Part shown: positions 25,360-35,200 of the stretch, piece by piece
Layout: every line of letters begins with the position of its first letter
Position numbering within the stretch: position 1 is the stretch's first letter
Origin: JANMCE01 sp963791625
GTDB taxonomy: Bacteria > Actinomycetota > Acidimicrobiia > Acidimicrobiales > Ilumatobacteraceae
Length of the DNA: 64,000 bases
Assembly (NCBI GenBank): GCA_963791625.1
Contig: CAWBTA010000015.1
Location: 744,001-808,000, forward strand
Direction: 5' to 3'
Position numbers and translations under genes: made by a program
Notes under the pieces: generated by a model
What the model saw: the letters and a program-made list of their open reading frames with translations, nothing else
What the model was told of the DNA's origin: nothing
Databases searched by the model: none

Positions 25360-26772
25360 CTAGGCAAGCGGCTCCGCGAGTTGCATTTGGGATGTTTTCG
25401 GCGTGCGGATCGTGGCCCAGGCGAGGGCGCCACCGACCACGCACAACACGCCGCAAATGCTCATGGCGTTGCGGAAGCCGGGGCCGAGTTCGCCACCGAC
25501 CGAGACCCCCGCCAACGCCGGTAACGTCGCTATCGACAGCAACGCGGCGACGCGGGACACGGCGTTGTTGATGGCCGACGCGACGCCCGCCCTGCTGTCG
25601 GTGATGGCTGACAACACCGCTGTTGTCAGCGGCGACACCGTGATGACCAGACCGAGTCCCATGACGACGACCGCGGGCAGCACAACGGGAACGTAGCGGG
25701 AGCCGGGAGCGACACGACGGAAGAGCACGAACGCCAACGACAGCACAACCGGACCGATCGTCATCGGCAGCCGTGGGCCGATCCGCTGTGCCAGCGCGCC
25801 CGAGCGAGAGGACAACAGCAGCATCATCACGGTGATGGGCAAGGTGGACGCCCCGGCCTCCAACGCTGAGTACCCGAGATCTTGTTGCAGATGCAACGTC
25901 AGAAGAAACAGCACTGCGCCTAGCGCGGCGTACACAACGAAGGTCACGGCGTTGCCCCCGGCAAATTGGCGATTGCGAAACACAGACAGCGGCACCATCG
26001 GCTGCGGATGCCGCGACTCGATCCACGCGAACGCAAGCAGGGCAAAGACACCGACAATTGCAGCGACGACAACGACCGGCGTCCAACCGCGACGCGGCTG
26101 TTCAATCAGCGCGTAGACAACGCCGGCCAATCCCAAGGACAAAGAAGCGGCGCCTCCGAAATCCAGGCGGCCGACCACCGCAGCACCACGCGTTTCGGGA
26201 ATGAAGCGGACCGCAAGAAACACGGCAGCAGCAGCGAGCGGGACGTTGATGAGGAAGACCAACCGCCACGACACCGCATCGATCAGCCAGCCACCGACGA
26301 ACGGGCCGATCGCGCTGGCGACACCGGTGGCACCCGTCCAGCGGCCGATCGCCGCGCCGCGATCGGCGGGGTCGATAGTGGCGGAGATCAACGCCAGGCT
26401 GCCGGGCACCAACAGCGCGGCAGCAACACCCTGAACCAGACGTGCCGCGACGAGCAACGTCAACGTTGGTGCCAGTCCGCAACCAAGCGACGCGATCGAG
26501 AACCCGATCACGCCGATCACGAAAATCCTGCGACGCCCGAGACGATCTCCGAGTGACCCACCCAAAACCAGCAGCGATCCAACCGCCAGTAGGTAGCTGG
26601 TGACGACCCACTGCAGCCCAGACATCGACGCGTGAAAGTCCCGACCAATGGCCGGCAGCGCCGCGTTCACGACGGTGCCGTCCAGAAAGGCGATGCCCGA
26701 CCCGAGCGCAGTGGCGACGATAAGTCGTCGGCCCTGAGGTGTCGCCAGCCGGATCGTGGTCACGCCGAGCAC
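25360..26772 (-). CDS. MFS drug-type exporter, DHA2 family
   Basis: A 470-residue protein with 14 predicted membrane segments. It shows the DHA2 motifs FLDGTVVNAALPAIGRDF in TM1, LGGSLGDRLGRRRIFVIG after TM2, and the antiporter motif around GVASAIGPFVGGWLI in TM5. Members export drugs or metabolites by proton antiport. It ends 26 bases from the tRNA gene and is divergent from the MpaB-like gene. Substrate unknown. Confidence 0.85.
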   Translation of the reverse strand: MLGVTTIRLATPQGRRLIVATALGSGIAFLDGTVVNAALPAIGRDFHASMSGLQWVVTSYLLAVGSLLVLGGSLGDRLGRRRIFVIGVIGFSIASLGCGLAPTLTLLVAARLVQGVAAALLVPGSLALISATIDPADRGAAIGRWTGATGVASAIGPFVGGWLIDAVSWRLVFLINVPLAAAAVFLAVRFIPETRGAAVVGRLDFGGAASLSLGLAGVVYALIEQPRRGWTPVVVVAAIVGVFALLAFAWIESRHPQPMVPLSVFRNRQFAGGNAVTFVVYAALGAVLFLLTLHLQQDLGYSALEAGASTLPITVMMLLLSSRSGALAQRIGPRLPMTIGPVVLSLAFVLFRRVAPGSRYVPVVLPAVVVMGLGLVITVSPLTTAVLSAITDSRAGVASAINNAVSRVAALLSIATLPALAGVSVGGELGPGFRNAMSICGVLCVVGGALAWATIRTPKTSQMQLAEPLA

Positions 26773-26826
26773 GGTAGCGTCCGGCCTGACTCGGCATCAC
26801 GACCCACAGAGAGGCACACTGTGGTG

Positions 26827-27693
26827 ATGGATCTGCGGGACACCATCGCCGAAGCCATCCGGTCACGCGTGGTCGGCGGTCAGGACGGCCGCACACGATC
26901 GGTCGAACTGTTCACTGCGCCCGGGCCGCGATGGTTCGCCAAGGATCGACCCATCCGCATCGTGCATTCCGACACCAGCATGTTCGTCGGCGGTTTACGG
27001 GCCATCCTCCTGCAGAGTCTGCACCCGGTGGCGATGGCCGGTGTGGCCCAACACAGCGACTATAAGAACGACCCATGGGGCCGCCTGCAGCGTACCGCCG
27101 ACTTCATGGCCGCCACCACGTTCGGCCCCGCGTCGGAATCGCAACGGGCCGTCGATGTCGTGCATCGGGTGCATAAGCATGTTGTTGGCACCACGACCGA
27201 CGGGGTGCCCTACGAGGCCAATGATCCGCACCTGTTGACGTGGGTGCACATCGCCGAGGTTGAGAGTTTTCTTGTCGCCTACGACCGTTACGGGAAGGGC
27301 CGTCTCACCGCTGAGCAACGTGACGGCTATGTGGAGGATATGGCCGTCATCGCCGATGCCCTCGGAGCCGAGAACCCGCCGCGCACGGTCGCCGAGATCA
27401 AGGCATCACTGAAGCGTTACCAGCGCGAGCTGCGCACCATCCCTGAGGCGCGGGAGGCCGCTCGCTTCCTGCTGTTCCCACCGATGTCGCCACTGGCGCT
27501 CCCGGTCTACAGCGCCCTTACCGCGGCGGCGACATCGCTGCTGCCCTGGTGGGCTCGCCTCTCGCTTCGACTGCCGCTCACGCCTGTTGCCGATGCAGTG
27601 CTGGTGCGTCCGGCCAGCCAGGCCGTCATCGGGATGATGCGCTGGGCGCTGGCCCCGGGGTCACCCGCAGCAGCTAGTGCCCTGACCACCTAG
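26827..27693 (+). CDS. MpaB-like oxygenase (DUF2236)
   Basis: The 288-residue protein matches DUF2236/MpaB: LLQSLHPVAMAGVAQHSDYK near the start, RTADFMAATTFGP and the His-containing VHRVHKHVVGT region, then HLLTWVHIAEVESFL. These include the His residues thought to bind heme in this family (as in the latex-clearing oxygenase relatives). ATG 26827 is used; the GTG codons just upstream are possible. Its TAG overlaps the stop of the convergent CBS gene. Confidence 0.8.
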   Translation: MDLRDTIAEAIRSRVVGGQDGRTRSVELFTAPGPRWFAKDRPIRIVHSDTSMFVGGLRAILLQSLHPVAMAGVAQHSDYKNDPWGRLQRTADFMAATTFGPASESQRAVDVVHRVHKHVVGTTTDGVPYEANDPHLLTWVHIAEVESFLVAYDRYGKGRLTAEQRDGYVEDMAVIADALGAENPPRTVAEIKASLKRYQRELRTIPEAREAARFLLFPPMSPLALPVYSALTAAATSLLPWWARLSLRLPLTPVADAVLVRPASQAVIGMMRWALAPGSPAAASALTT

Positions 27694-28148
27694 GTGCTGA
27701 GATGCACTGGCGTTGCGGGTTCATCGAGGCCGTGCGGGAACAGCATTTGAGCGGTCACGCCCCGCGTGACCTCGCCGAACTGCTGGCTCAGGGCGACGAT
27801 GACGTCGTCGAACGTGAGCATTCCGACGATCCGTCCTGAGGTCATCACGGGAAGACGTCGCACGGCATGGTGGCTGAAGGCGAGCATGGCGTCTCGGATG
27901 TCGGACGATCCCTCGACCGCCACGATGTTCATGCTCATGACCGAGTCGATCCGGCCGTCATTGGGAACGTGTTTTGCGAGCGCTCGGATGACGAGGTCAC
28001 GATCGGTGACGATGCCGAGAGGGTGTTCGCTCTCGGCGACAACGAGAGCGCCGACTCCGGCGCTCGCCATGAGCCGCGCGGCTTCGGCGATCGTGGCCTC
28101 GGGACGGATCGTTACTGGCGGGCGCAGGACGACATCGGCAACGTTCAT
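27690..28148 (-). CDS. CBS-pair protein
   Basis: Two CBS domains (152 aa): TIRPEATIAEAARLMASAGV with GIVTDRDLVIRALA, and a second pair ending GRIVGMLTFDDVIVALS. Such stand-alone pairs bind adenosyl nucleotides; the mycobacterial homologue Hrp1 is a hypoxia-induced DosR-regulon protein. ATG 28148 overlaps the stop of the upstream DUF1918 gene (ATGA), so both are expressed together from a promoter with a DosR-like box. Confidence 0.85.
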   Translation of the reverse strand: MNVADVVLRPPVTIRPEATIAEAARLMASAGVGALVVAESEHPLGIVTDRDLVIRALAKHVPNDGRIDSVMSMNIVAVEGSSDIRDAMLAFSHHAVRRLPVMTSGRIVGMLTFDDVIVALSQQFGEVTRGVTAQMLFPHGLDEPATPVHLST

Positions 28149-28363
28149 GACTTCGCTCCTTCGTTGCTCGCGGCCTTGGCGAGATGTTCGACTGTGCAAT
28201 CGGTGCCGGGGAAGAAGAGTGTCGTGTGACCGTTGTCGTCCCAACAGACGACGAACGGCTCGGTGTGGTCCGGGCCGCGCGCTTCGAGTACCTCGCCCTT
28301 GCGATCATGCGCCCCGACGTGTGTGCCACGTATCAAGAGTTGATCGCCTGGATGTGCTTGCAT
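28145..28363 (-). CDS. DUF1918 protein
   Basis: A 72-residue beta-rich protein with the DUF1918 pattern: AHPGDQLLIRGTHVGAHDRK, GEVLEARGPD, PFVVCWDDNGHTTLFFPG. Function unknown; the fold resembles small SH3-like barrels. ATG 28363 has AGGAGG eight bases upstream on the minus strand. It is the first gene of the DUF1918-CBS pair. Confidence 0.85.
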   Translation of the reverse strand: MQAHPGDQLLIRGTHVGAHDRKGEVLEARGPDHTEPFVVCWDDNGHTTLFFPGTDCTVEHLAKAASNEGAKS

Positions 28364-28413
28364 GTCGAAAACCTCCTGTTGATCTTCTCTCATGCTTCGA
28401 ACTCGTTCGTGCA

Positions 28414-28427
28414 GAGCCTTTGGTCCC
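28414..28427. promoter_or_regulatory. DosR-like box, one mismatch
   Basis: GAGCCTTTGGTCCC has one mismatch to the core and lies 51 bases before DUF1918. Its pairing with a CBS/hypoxia-type unit makes it one of the more convincing boxes. Confidence 0.4.
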
Positions 28428-28487
28428 GTAGAGCGCGACCTACTGGCCTCAGCTGTGTTCCTTTCGCGAACGTTCGTGGTCAGGGCA

Positions 28488-29612
28488 CTAGCTCTTCGGC
28501 TTCATAGGCCGGGTCCGCGGAACCAGCGGCGCTCCCTGCACATTCGTGAGATGGGACTCAACGATTTCATGGCGACGGCCGTACATCGTCAGAAAGCTCT
28601 GCACACTGGCCGCCAGCGGCAGCGCCAGAACCGCGCCGACCGGACCCAGTATCGCGCCACCGGCAATGGCAGCGCCGAACGCGATGGCAGCGTGGAGTTC
28701 CATCGTGCGAGCCGTGACACGTGGGAGCAGCACGTAGTTTTCGAACTGTTGGTAGAGCACGATGAAAACCAGCAGCCAGACCGCCCGCGACGGATGATCG
28801 GCCAATGCAACCAACACCGGCAGTGCGCCTGCCAGGTAGGTGCCGATCACCGGGAGGAACTGCGACACCAGGCCGACCCACACCGCCAACGCCAGGTTGT
28901 ACGGCACGCCTAAAACGATCATCACTACCCAGTGACACGAGGCGGAAAAGAACCCGAGCAGCGCGCGGGAGTAGATGTAACCGCCTGTCTTATCCATCGC
29001 TACTTCCCACGCTTCCAGCACGCGCTCCTGCACGCCGGGACGCAACCGTGAGCACACAACTCGTCGCATCTTGGGCCCTTCGGCCACCATGTAGAAGGTG
29101 AACAGCGCAACACCGAGCAACTGGAAGATGACGCTGAGCACGGTGGTGGACCACCCGAGAATGCTGCCCGCAATACCCTTGAACGGCCCGTCGGTGGCCG
29201 TGATCCGGTTGCGAACGGCCTGGGTGTCGATCTTGGCCCCGAAGGACTTATTCACCCAGGTTTCAAGCTTGGTCACATAGTCGGGTGCCCGATCCACCAG
29301 GCTGGTTATCTGCTTGGCCAACAGCGCACCGATGGCTACAAGAAACGCGACGGTCAGCAGCGTGAGACCGACGAGCAGCAATCCGGTCGCCAGACCGCGT
29401 TTCATCCCACGACGTTCCAACGTGTTCACCGCAGGCTCAATGGCGAGCGACAGGAACAGCGAGACGAGCAGCATGATGAGCAAGTCTTTAAGACTGGCCG
29501 CCACGCTTTGGCCGAGCGTGAGGGCAGCGTAGGTGCCCCAGAACATGAGGATGGCCCGGAAAATCCACGGGGGCATCCGACGGTCGGGGTTGTCGCTGGC
29601 CGCATCGCTCAC
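28488..29612 (-). CDS. AI-2E family transporter (PerM/YdiK type)
   Basis: A 374-residue membrane protein with eight hydrophobic segments and the family end region YVLLPRVTARTMELHAAIAFGAAIAGG. GTG 29612 is the likely start. The family exports autoinducer-2 in a few cases and is a Na+/H+ or solute exporter in others; the substrate cannot be told. The start overlaps the end of the YcaQ-like gene if that gene's frame is corrected. Confidence 0.85.
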   Translation of the reverse strand: MSDAASDNPDRRMPPWIFRAILMFWGTYAALTLGQSVAASLKDLLIMLLVSLFLSLAIEPAVNTLERRGMKRGLATGLLLVGLTLLTVAFLVAIGALLAKQITSLVDRAPDYVTKLETWVNKSFGAKIDTQAVRNRITATDGPFKGIAGSILGWSTTVLSVIFQLLGVALFTFYMVAEGPKMRRVVCSRLRPGVQERVLEAWEVAMDKTGGYIYSRALLGFFSASCHWVVMIVLGVPYNLALAVWVGLVSQFLPVIGTYLAGALPVLVALADHPSRAVWLLVFIVLYQQFENYVLLPRVTARTMELHAAIAFGAAIAGGAILGPVGAVLALPLAASVQSFLTMYGRRHEIVESHLTNVQGAPLVPRTRPMKPKS

Positions 29613-30942
29613 GAAGAAAGCGTAGAGGGTCGTGACCGTTCGCGGTCGGCTCTGCGCCGTAGTCTGGCGGGTATGTCGCCATCAGCGTGCAGGCGCTGCC
29701 TTTGCGACAGAACCCTTCGTGTGACGGCCGGATTTGTCGCAAAGTCACGAGCCAGGGACTTCCGCAGCAGGTCGGCGAGGTCTCCGCTCGCGGCCGACTT
29801 CTACCCGCTCGAGTCCCAGCCACGCGGCCATCGACAACAGCTCCGCCCCTCAGCGCCTCAACGGTTTCGAGCGGGTCGCTTCCGGGCTCACTGAAGACGC
29901 CGTGCGCCATCAGCGCCCCCGCGTGACGGTCGGCCTTGAGATCAACACGGGCAACGATGCGATCATCCAACAGAAACGGCAGCACGTAGTACCCGTAGAT
30001 GCGCTTTGGCGCGGGCGTATAGATCTCGATGCGGTAGTGGAAGTCGAACAATCGCTCGGCCCGATCCCGGTACCAAACGACCGGGTCGAACGGCGACAGC
30101 AACGCGCTGGTCTGCATACGGCGCGGCGTTTTGGCATCGGGATGTAGATAAGCCTGATCCTTCCAACCTTCGACGGTCGCCGGCAGCAGGCGGCCCTCCT
30201 CCACCAGTTCGGCGATGAGCGGACGGCTCTTGGTGAAGTTCAGTCGGTAGTAGTCGCACAGGTCCTTCGCAGTGCCGATGCCGTGATGGCGGGCTGCCAA
30301 CGAGAGCAGTTCCTTCCACGCATCGTGCTCAGATGGCGCGGGCCGGGCCAGTTCTGCTGCGGGTATGAACACCTCTGGCAGCGCATACTCGCGTTCGAAG
30401 TTGTGCGGCCGACGGCGCGAGGTGATCTGCCCACTCCAAAAGAGGTACTCCAGCGCGACCTTGCCCTTGCTCCAATCCCACCACGAACCCTTCTTCGGTC
30501 CACCCGAATCGCTCAACTCGCCGGCGGCCAATGGTCCCCGATCGGCAACCTCAGCCAGCACCGACTCGACGTAACCCGGATGGTCCCTTCCGAGTTGCTG
30601 GACCGATTGCCACTTCCGCGAATCAGGCGTCATCTTCCATCGGAAGAGGTGGTGCATTCCGACCGGAAGCAGGCTTGCTTCGTGCGCCCAGTACTCGAAC
30701 AATTCGTCGGCGCCGATCATCGACGGCAACAGGTTTCGGTTGTGCGGGCCGAGCCGGGCAAAGATCGGAAGCTCCTGGCTGCGCACTAACACGTTCACCG
30801 AATCAACCTGGATGAGGCCGATCTGATCGAACAGCTTTCGGGCGTGGCGCTTGTCGATCTTTCCGGTCGGCTTCGTCCCGCCGAAACCCTGCGCACTCAG
30901 TGCAACACGACGGGCTGAGGCCGCCGAGATCTTTTCCCCCAT
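29611..30942 (-). CDS. YcaQ-like winged-helix DNA glycosylase, C-terminal frameshifts
   Basis: The N-terminal 370 residues match the YcaQ/AlkX interstrand-crosslink glycosylase family (HTH_42). They include FDQIGLIQVDSVNVLVRSQE, FEYWAHEASLLPVGMHHLFR, the family QxQ-like position as QVD, and LLSPFDPVVWYRDRAERLFDF with YGYYVLPFLLDDRIVARVDL. After DPLETVEALR (about 29855) the frame fails; one base over it reads AELLSMAAWLGLERVEVGR, and a further offset gives GDLADLLRKSLARDF. These are normal family endings. Two offsets in about 80 bases suggest sequence error. The enzyme would unhook DNA crosslinks made by alkylating agents. Confidence 0.75.
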
Positions 30943-30969
30943 CGTCCCACCGTAGATCGTGGGGCTAGC

Positions 30970-32211
30970 GTGCGGCTGATGCGCCGGCGGATCATTTCAA
31001 CCCTGATGGCCACCGCGGCGTTGGGTGGGCTGGGACAGTTGGTTGGTCTCACGGTGGGCGGGCTGTTGGTGCAGGACATCCTGCACGGCAAGAAGTGGGT
31101 GGGCACCGCGAATGCGGCGTCATCGATTGGTACGGCCATCGGCGCGCTCACGTTGGCCAAGTACATGCAACGATCCGGACGACGTCGGGGACTCACGCTT
31201 GGTTATGTGATTGGCGCGTTGGGCGCACTGCTCGCCGTCGTGGCATCTCGCCAGTCGAACTACTGGCTATTGATGGTTGCGCTCGTGCTGTACGGCGTTG
31301 CCAACACCTCGAACCAGCAGAGTCGCTTTGCCGCCGCCGACGTCACCACGGCCGGATCTCGGGCGCGCGTCGTTGGTTTGGTGGTGTGGGCCTCCACGAT
31401 TGGTGTGGTGATCGGGCCGAAGCTGGCCGAGCCAGCGGGAAGGCGATTCGAGAGCCTCGGACACAACCAGTGGGGTGGTGCCTTTGTCGTGGCAGCCCTC
31501 GCGTTCGTCATCGCCGCGGTCGCGCTAGCGGTGTTGTTGCGACCTGATCCACTGGACATCGCCCGGTCGATCAATCCGCCCCGCACTGCGGCGGAGGAAG
31601 CGGCGCCGGTTGATGTGCGAGCATGCTTGCGAAGGCCATCAGTCACGCTGCCGGTGATCACGCTGATGGTCAACCAGATCGTGATGGTGTCCATCATGTC
31701 GGTCACCAACGTGCATCTGCGCGACAACGGGTATACGACGGGTGCCATCGGCACGGTGATTTCCGGCCACGTGTTCGGCATGTTCGCGCCATCCCCCATT
31801 TCGGGTTGGTTGTGCGATCGCATCGGTCGGGTCCCGATGATCATTTCGTCCTGCTTTGTCATGGTTACCGGTGCGCTTTTGGCGGCGCTGGCGAACCCGG
31901 TGAATCACGGAGCGATGATCGTCGCGCTGTTCGTACTTGGCCTCGGATGGAACGGCAATTTCGTCGCTGGCAGTACCTTGGTTACCGACGCGGTCACCCA
32001 ACACGAGCGCACTCGTTTGCAGGGTGTGACCGACATGATCACCTACTTCGCCTCGGCCGCGGCGGCCATCGGCGCAGGCTTGTTGGTCGGCACAACGGGT
32101 TACCCGAAGATGGCCATCATCGGCGGCAGCATCGCCGCCCTGCTCGGCATCCTGGTGATCGCCTTCCGATCCAGCGTCGTGATGCCTGATAGGGAACCTG
32201 TACTGGTGTGA
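30970..32211 (+). CDS. MFS transporter
   Basis: A 413-residue, 12-TM protein with SGWLCDRIGRVPMIISS as the cytoplasmic loop motif between TM8 and TM9 and a matching region after TM2 (AKYMQRSGRRRGLTLGY). GTG 30970 or ATG 30979 could be the start. It is divergent from the YcaQ-like gene by 27 bases, so the promoters overlap. No substrate is evident. A strong terminator hairpin follows. Confidence 0.85.
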   Translation: MRLMRRRIISTLMATAALGGLGQLVGLTVGGLLVQDILHGKKWVGTANAASSIGTAIGALTLAKYMQRSGRRRGLTLGYVIGALGALLAVVASRQSNYWLLMVALVLYGVANTSNQQSRFAAADVTTAGSRARVVGLVVWASTIGVVIGPKLAEPAGRRFESLGHNQWGGAFVVAALAFVIAAVALAVLLRPDPLDIARSINPPRTAAEEAAPVDVRACLRRPSVTLPVITLMVNQIVMVSIMSVTNVHLRDNGYTTGAIGTVISGHVFGMFAPSPISGWLCDRIGRVPMIISSCFVMVTGALLAALANPVNHGAMIVALFVLGLGWNGNFVAGSTLVTDAVTQHERTRLQGVTDMITYFASAAAAIGAGLLVGTTGYPKMAIIGGSIAALLGILVIAFRSSVVMPDREPVLV

Positions 32212-32217
32212 AACGAA

Positions 32218-32245
32218 GATGCCCGGCGCTGTCGCGCCGGGCATC
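32218..32245. terminator. hairpin terminator between convergent genes
   Basis: GATGCCCGGCGC at 32218-32229 pairs perfectly with 32234-32245 around the loop TGTC: a 12-bp GC-rich stem 6 bases after the MFS stop and 22 before the end of the DUF11 gene. There is no T-run, as often in high-GC actinobacteria. It can serve both directions. Confidence 0.75.
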
Positions 32246-32267
32246 CGGTGATGGTGACTCCTTCGAA

Positions 32268-35200
32268 CTAGTGGACGAGGGCCGAACGGCGCCTCCGACC
32301 AACGAGTGCCAGGGCTGCCCCGACGGCAGCAAAGACGGTAGCGATGCCCAACAAGTTCCGCACATCGGTGCCCGTGACAGGAAGCGATCGGGCGGTAACG
32401 GGGACGATGCTGTTGTTGTTGGTGGTCACCGTTTCGAAGCCGTCGGCTGTTGTGTGGAAGTCAAGCACGAACGGAGCGGTTTGCCGTTGCGTCGCCTTGA
32501 AGGTGAGCCGGAAGTGAGCCCGGGCGCTCGGGCCCAGATCACCGTACTGGCAGGTGACAACTCGAGCGATCTCCGAGCACACCGACGGATCATTGAAAGC
32601 AACCCTTTGACTCAGCCGACTGACACCGGTCGACTTGGTGACCAGGTCGCTGCCCAAGATCACGCCGGACACGAAGTCCAAGCCCGCCGGTACCGTGAAC
32701 GAGAAGCTCGTGTTCGGCGCCGTCATACCACCGATGTTGAGCACATCGATATCAACGGTGGACGGTTGGTTCACGCCTGCCTGGACCTGGCTCACCACTT
32801 TGATGGTCAGGTCGAACAGCGGGGTCGGGTCAAGGAAGTCGGGGATGCCGTCGCCGTCGCCATCCTGGAACACGCCGTTGATCTTGGCGCTCTCGTTGAT
32901 GTCGAGCACGCCGTCACCGTCGGAATCGGTGTCACGGAAGTCGGCGATGCCATCGCCATCGGTGTCCCGCGGCGTGGCCTCGGTCCCCTTCTCCAGGGAG
33001 TCGGGAAGACCGTCACCGTCGTCGTCGGAGTTGAGATCCCGGTAGTCCGCAACGCCATCGGCATCCGTGTCGTCCACGACACGGTCATCGTTGGTGTCGA
33101 ACTCCAGCGCATCGATGATGCCGTCACCGTCGGTGTCGTGGCTGAGGTCCTGCAGCGGGTTCGCCGCAGTCGGACCGTTGTTGGCCAGATCCGGATCCAA
33201 CGTGGTCAGATTACCGAGGCTGATCGCCCCACCCACGAACGGTCCCACGGCCATCGGGGAACTGATCACCGGGATGGTCAACATTGGCGTTGCGCCCGGC
33301 GTCAGGGGTCCTGGCACGGTGCAGGTCACGACACCGGTGGAGACCACGCAGTGAGCGCCGTCCCAACTCGGGCTCGTCGTGTCGGCCGAAATGCCGGTCG
33401 GCAGGGTGTACACGACATCGAAACTCTCCGCGATCGACGGACCGTGGGCCAGCAGGTCGATGACGACATCGCCGGCGCCGCCGGGAACCAGATTCGGCAC
33501 CGTCACCTTCGTGATCTCCACGTCGGAGATCGCCGGGCTGACCAGTTGCGAAACCGCCGCCGTGTTGTTGCCCGTGGCCGGGTCGGCCGTGGACGACGTG
33601 GCGGAGATGGTCCCGCCGGTCAAGGTGGTGTTCGGTACGGCAGCGACGGGGAGACGCACCGGGATGTCGATCACAAACGTGCCCGATACCGCAAGGGGAT
33701 CGGTCACGACGCATGAGATCGGGCCAGCCGGAACCACTCCAGTACAACCAGCCGGCAGACCGACGATCTCCACGCCGACCGGCGGCGCGTAGGTCACCGT
33801 AAAGGGCCCGGCAGCATCGGACGGCCCGGCGTTCGAAACGGTCACCGTCGCCGTACCCGACGTTCCCGGAGCAACCAGAGCATCGGTCATTGCAACCGAT
33901 ACATCGGCCGATCCAGCCGTGATTTCGACCGTCGTGGGACCCGTGTTGTTTCCGGCGACGGGATCATTTCCCAGCCAGGACACCGAATCCGATCCGCCGA
34001 TGAGGGTGGAGTTCGGTACGACGTTCGCTGGCACCGAAACGGGCACATCGACCGAGGCCGTTGCGCCGTTGGCCAACGGACCAGCGATGATGCACGTGAT
34101 CGGGCCGGCAGGAATCGAGCCGGTGCACCCGGTCGGCAGACTGTCAACATGTGCGCCTGCCGGCGGGGCGTACGTCACCGTGATGGGACCGGTGGCGTCG
34201 GACGGACCCGCGTTCGAGACCGTCACCGTGGCCAGGCCAGACGTTCCCGGCGTGAGAGCCGGCGTTGATGAGGCCACGGAAAGATCCGCTACTCCGGGCC
34301 CGACGGGCACGCTTGCAGCCACCGTGTTGTCGGTGGTGTTCGGGTCGGCCGTGGTGGAAGCCGCCGACGCCGAACCTCCGGTCAAGGTGGTTGAAGCCAC
34401 TGCGTTCGCAGGCAGCGCGATCGGGACGGCAATGGTCACCGAAGCACCATTCGCGATGGGAGCGGACAGGATGCAGGTGATGGGACCAGCCGGAAGCGTT
34501 CCGGTGCAGCCCGCCGGCAGCGAAGTGATGCTCACTCCGCTTGGTGGCGAGTACGTGATCGTGATGGCACCTTCCGCATCCGACGGGCCGTTGTCCAGAA
34601 CCGTGATGGTCGCGGTTCCCGACGTGCCGGGGGTGATGGCCGGAGTTGTCACAGTTGTGTGCAGGTCGGCAGAACCGAGCTCGGTGACAACCGTCGAAGG
34701 TCCGCTGTTATTGATTGTTGCCGGGTCCGAGACGTTGGCCGATGTCACCGTGGCCAAACCGTTCCTGAACGGCAGCGTCGGCGGGGCCGACGACGGAACC
34801 GACAGCACGATGTCCAAGGTCACCTGGCCAGCGACCGGGATGGGGCCGGCGACGGAGCAGGAGATCGGACCGGCCGGAACGGCGCCAGTACAACCAGCCG
34901 GAAGCGGACCGACGATGCTGACACCGAGCGGCGGGGTGTAATCCACCGTTACCGAACCGGGGTCCTCAGAGGGACCGGCGTTGGCAACCGTGATGGTCGC
35001 GATTCCGCTCGTTCCCGGCGTGATGACCGGTGTTGCCACCGAGATCGATTCGTCGGCAACACGAGGGCCTGCTGTTACTTCTGATGACGCCGTGTTGTTC
35101 AACGCCGCCGGGTCAACGGTCGGCGATGTCGATGTGGCCGAGCCGCCGGTGAACGACGTTGTCGGTACCGTGTCGGCGGGAATGAAGAGTGCGACATCGA

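Noticed and set aside
29488..29610. Extension of the YcaQ frame into the AI-2E gene
   Set aside because: The sequence there is the shadow of the AI-2E coding frame; the family C-terminus is found in other frames before it.
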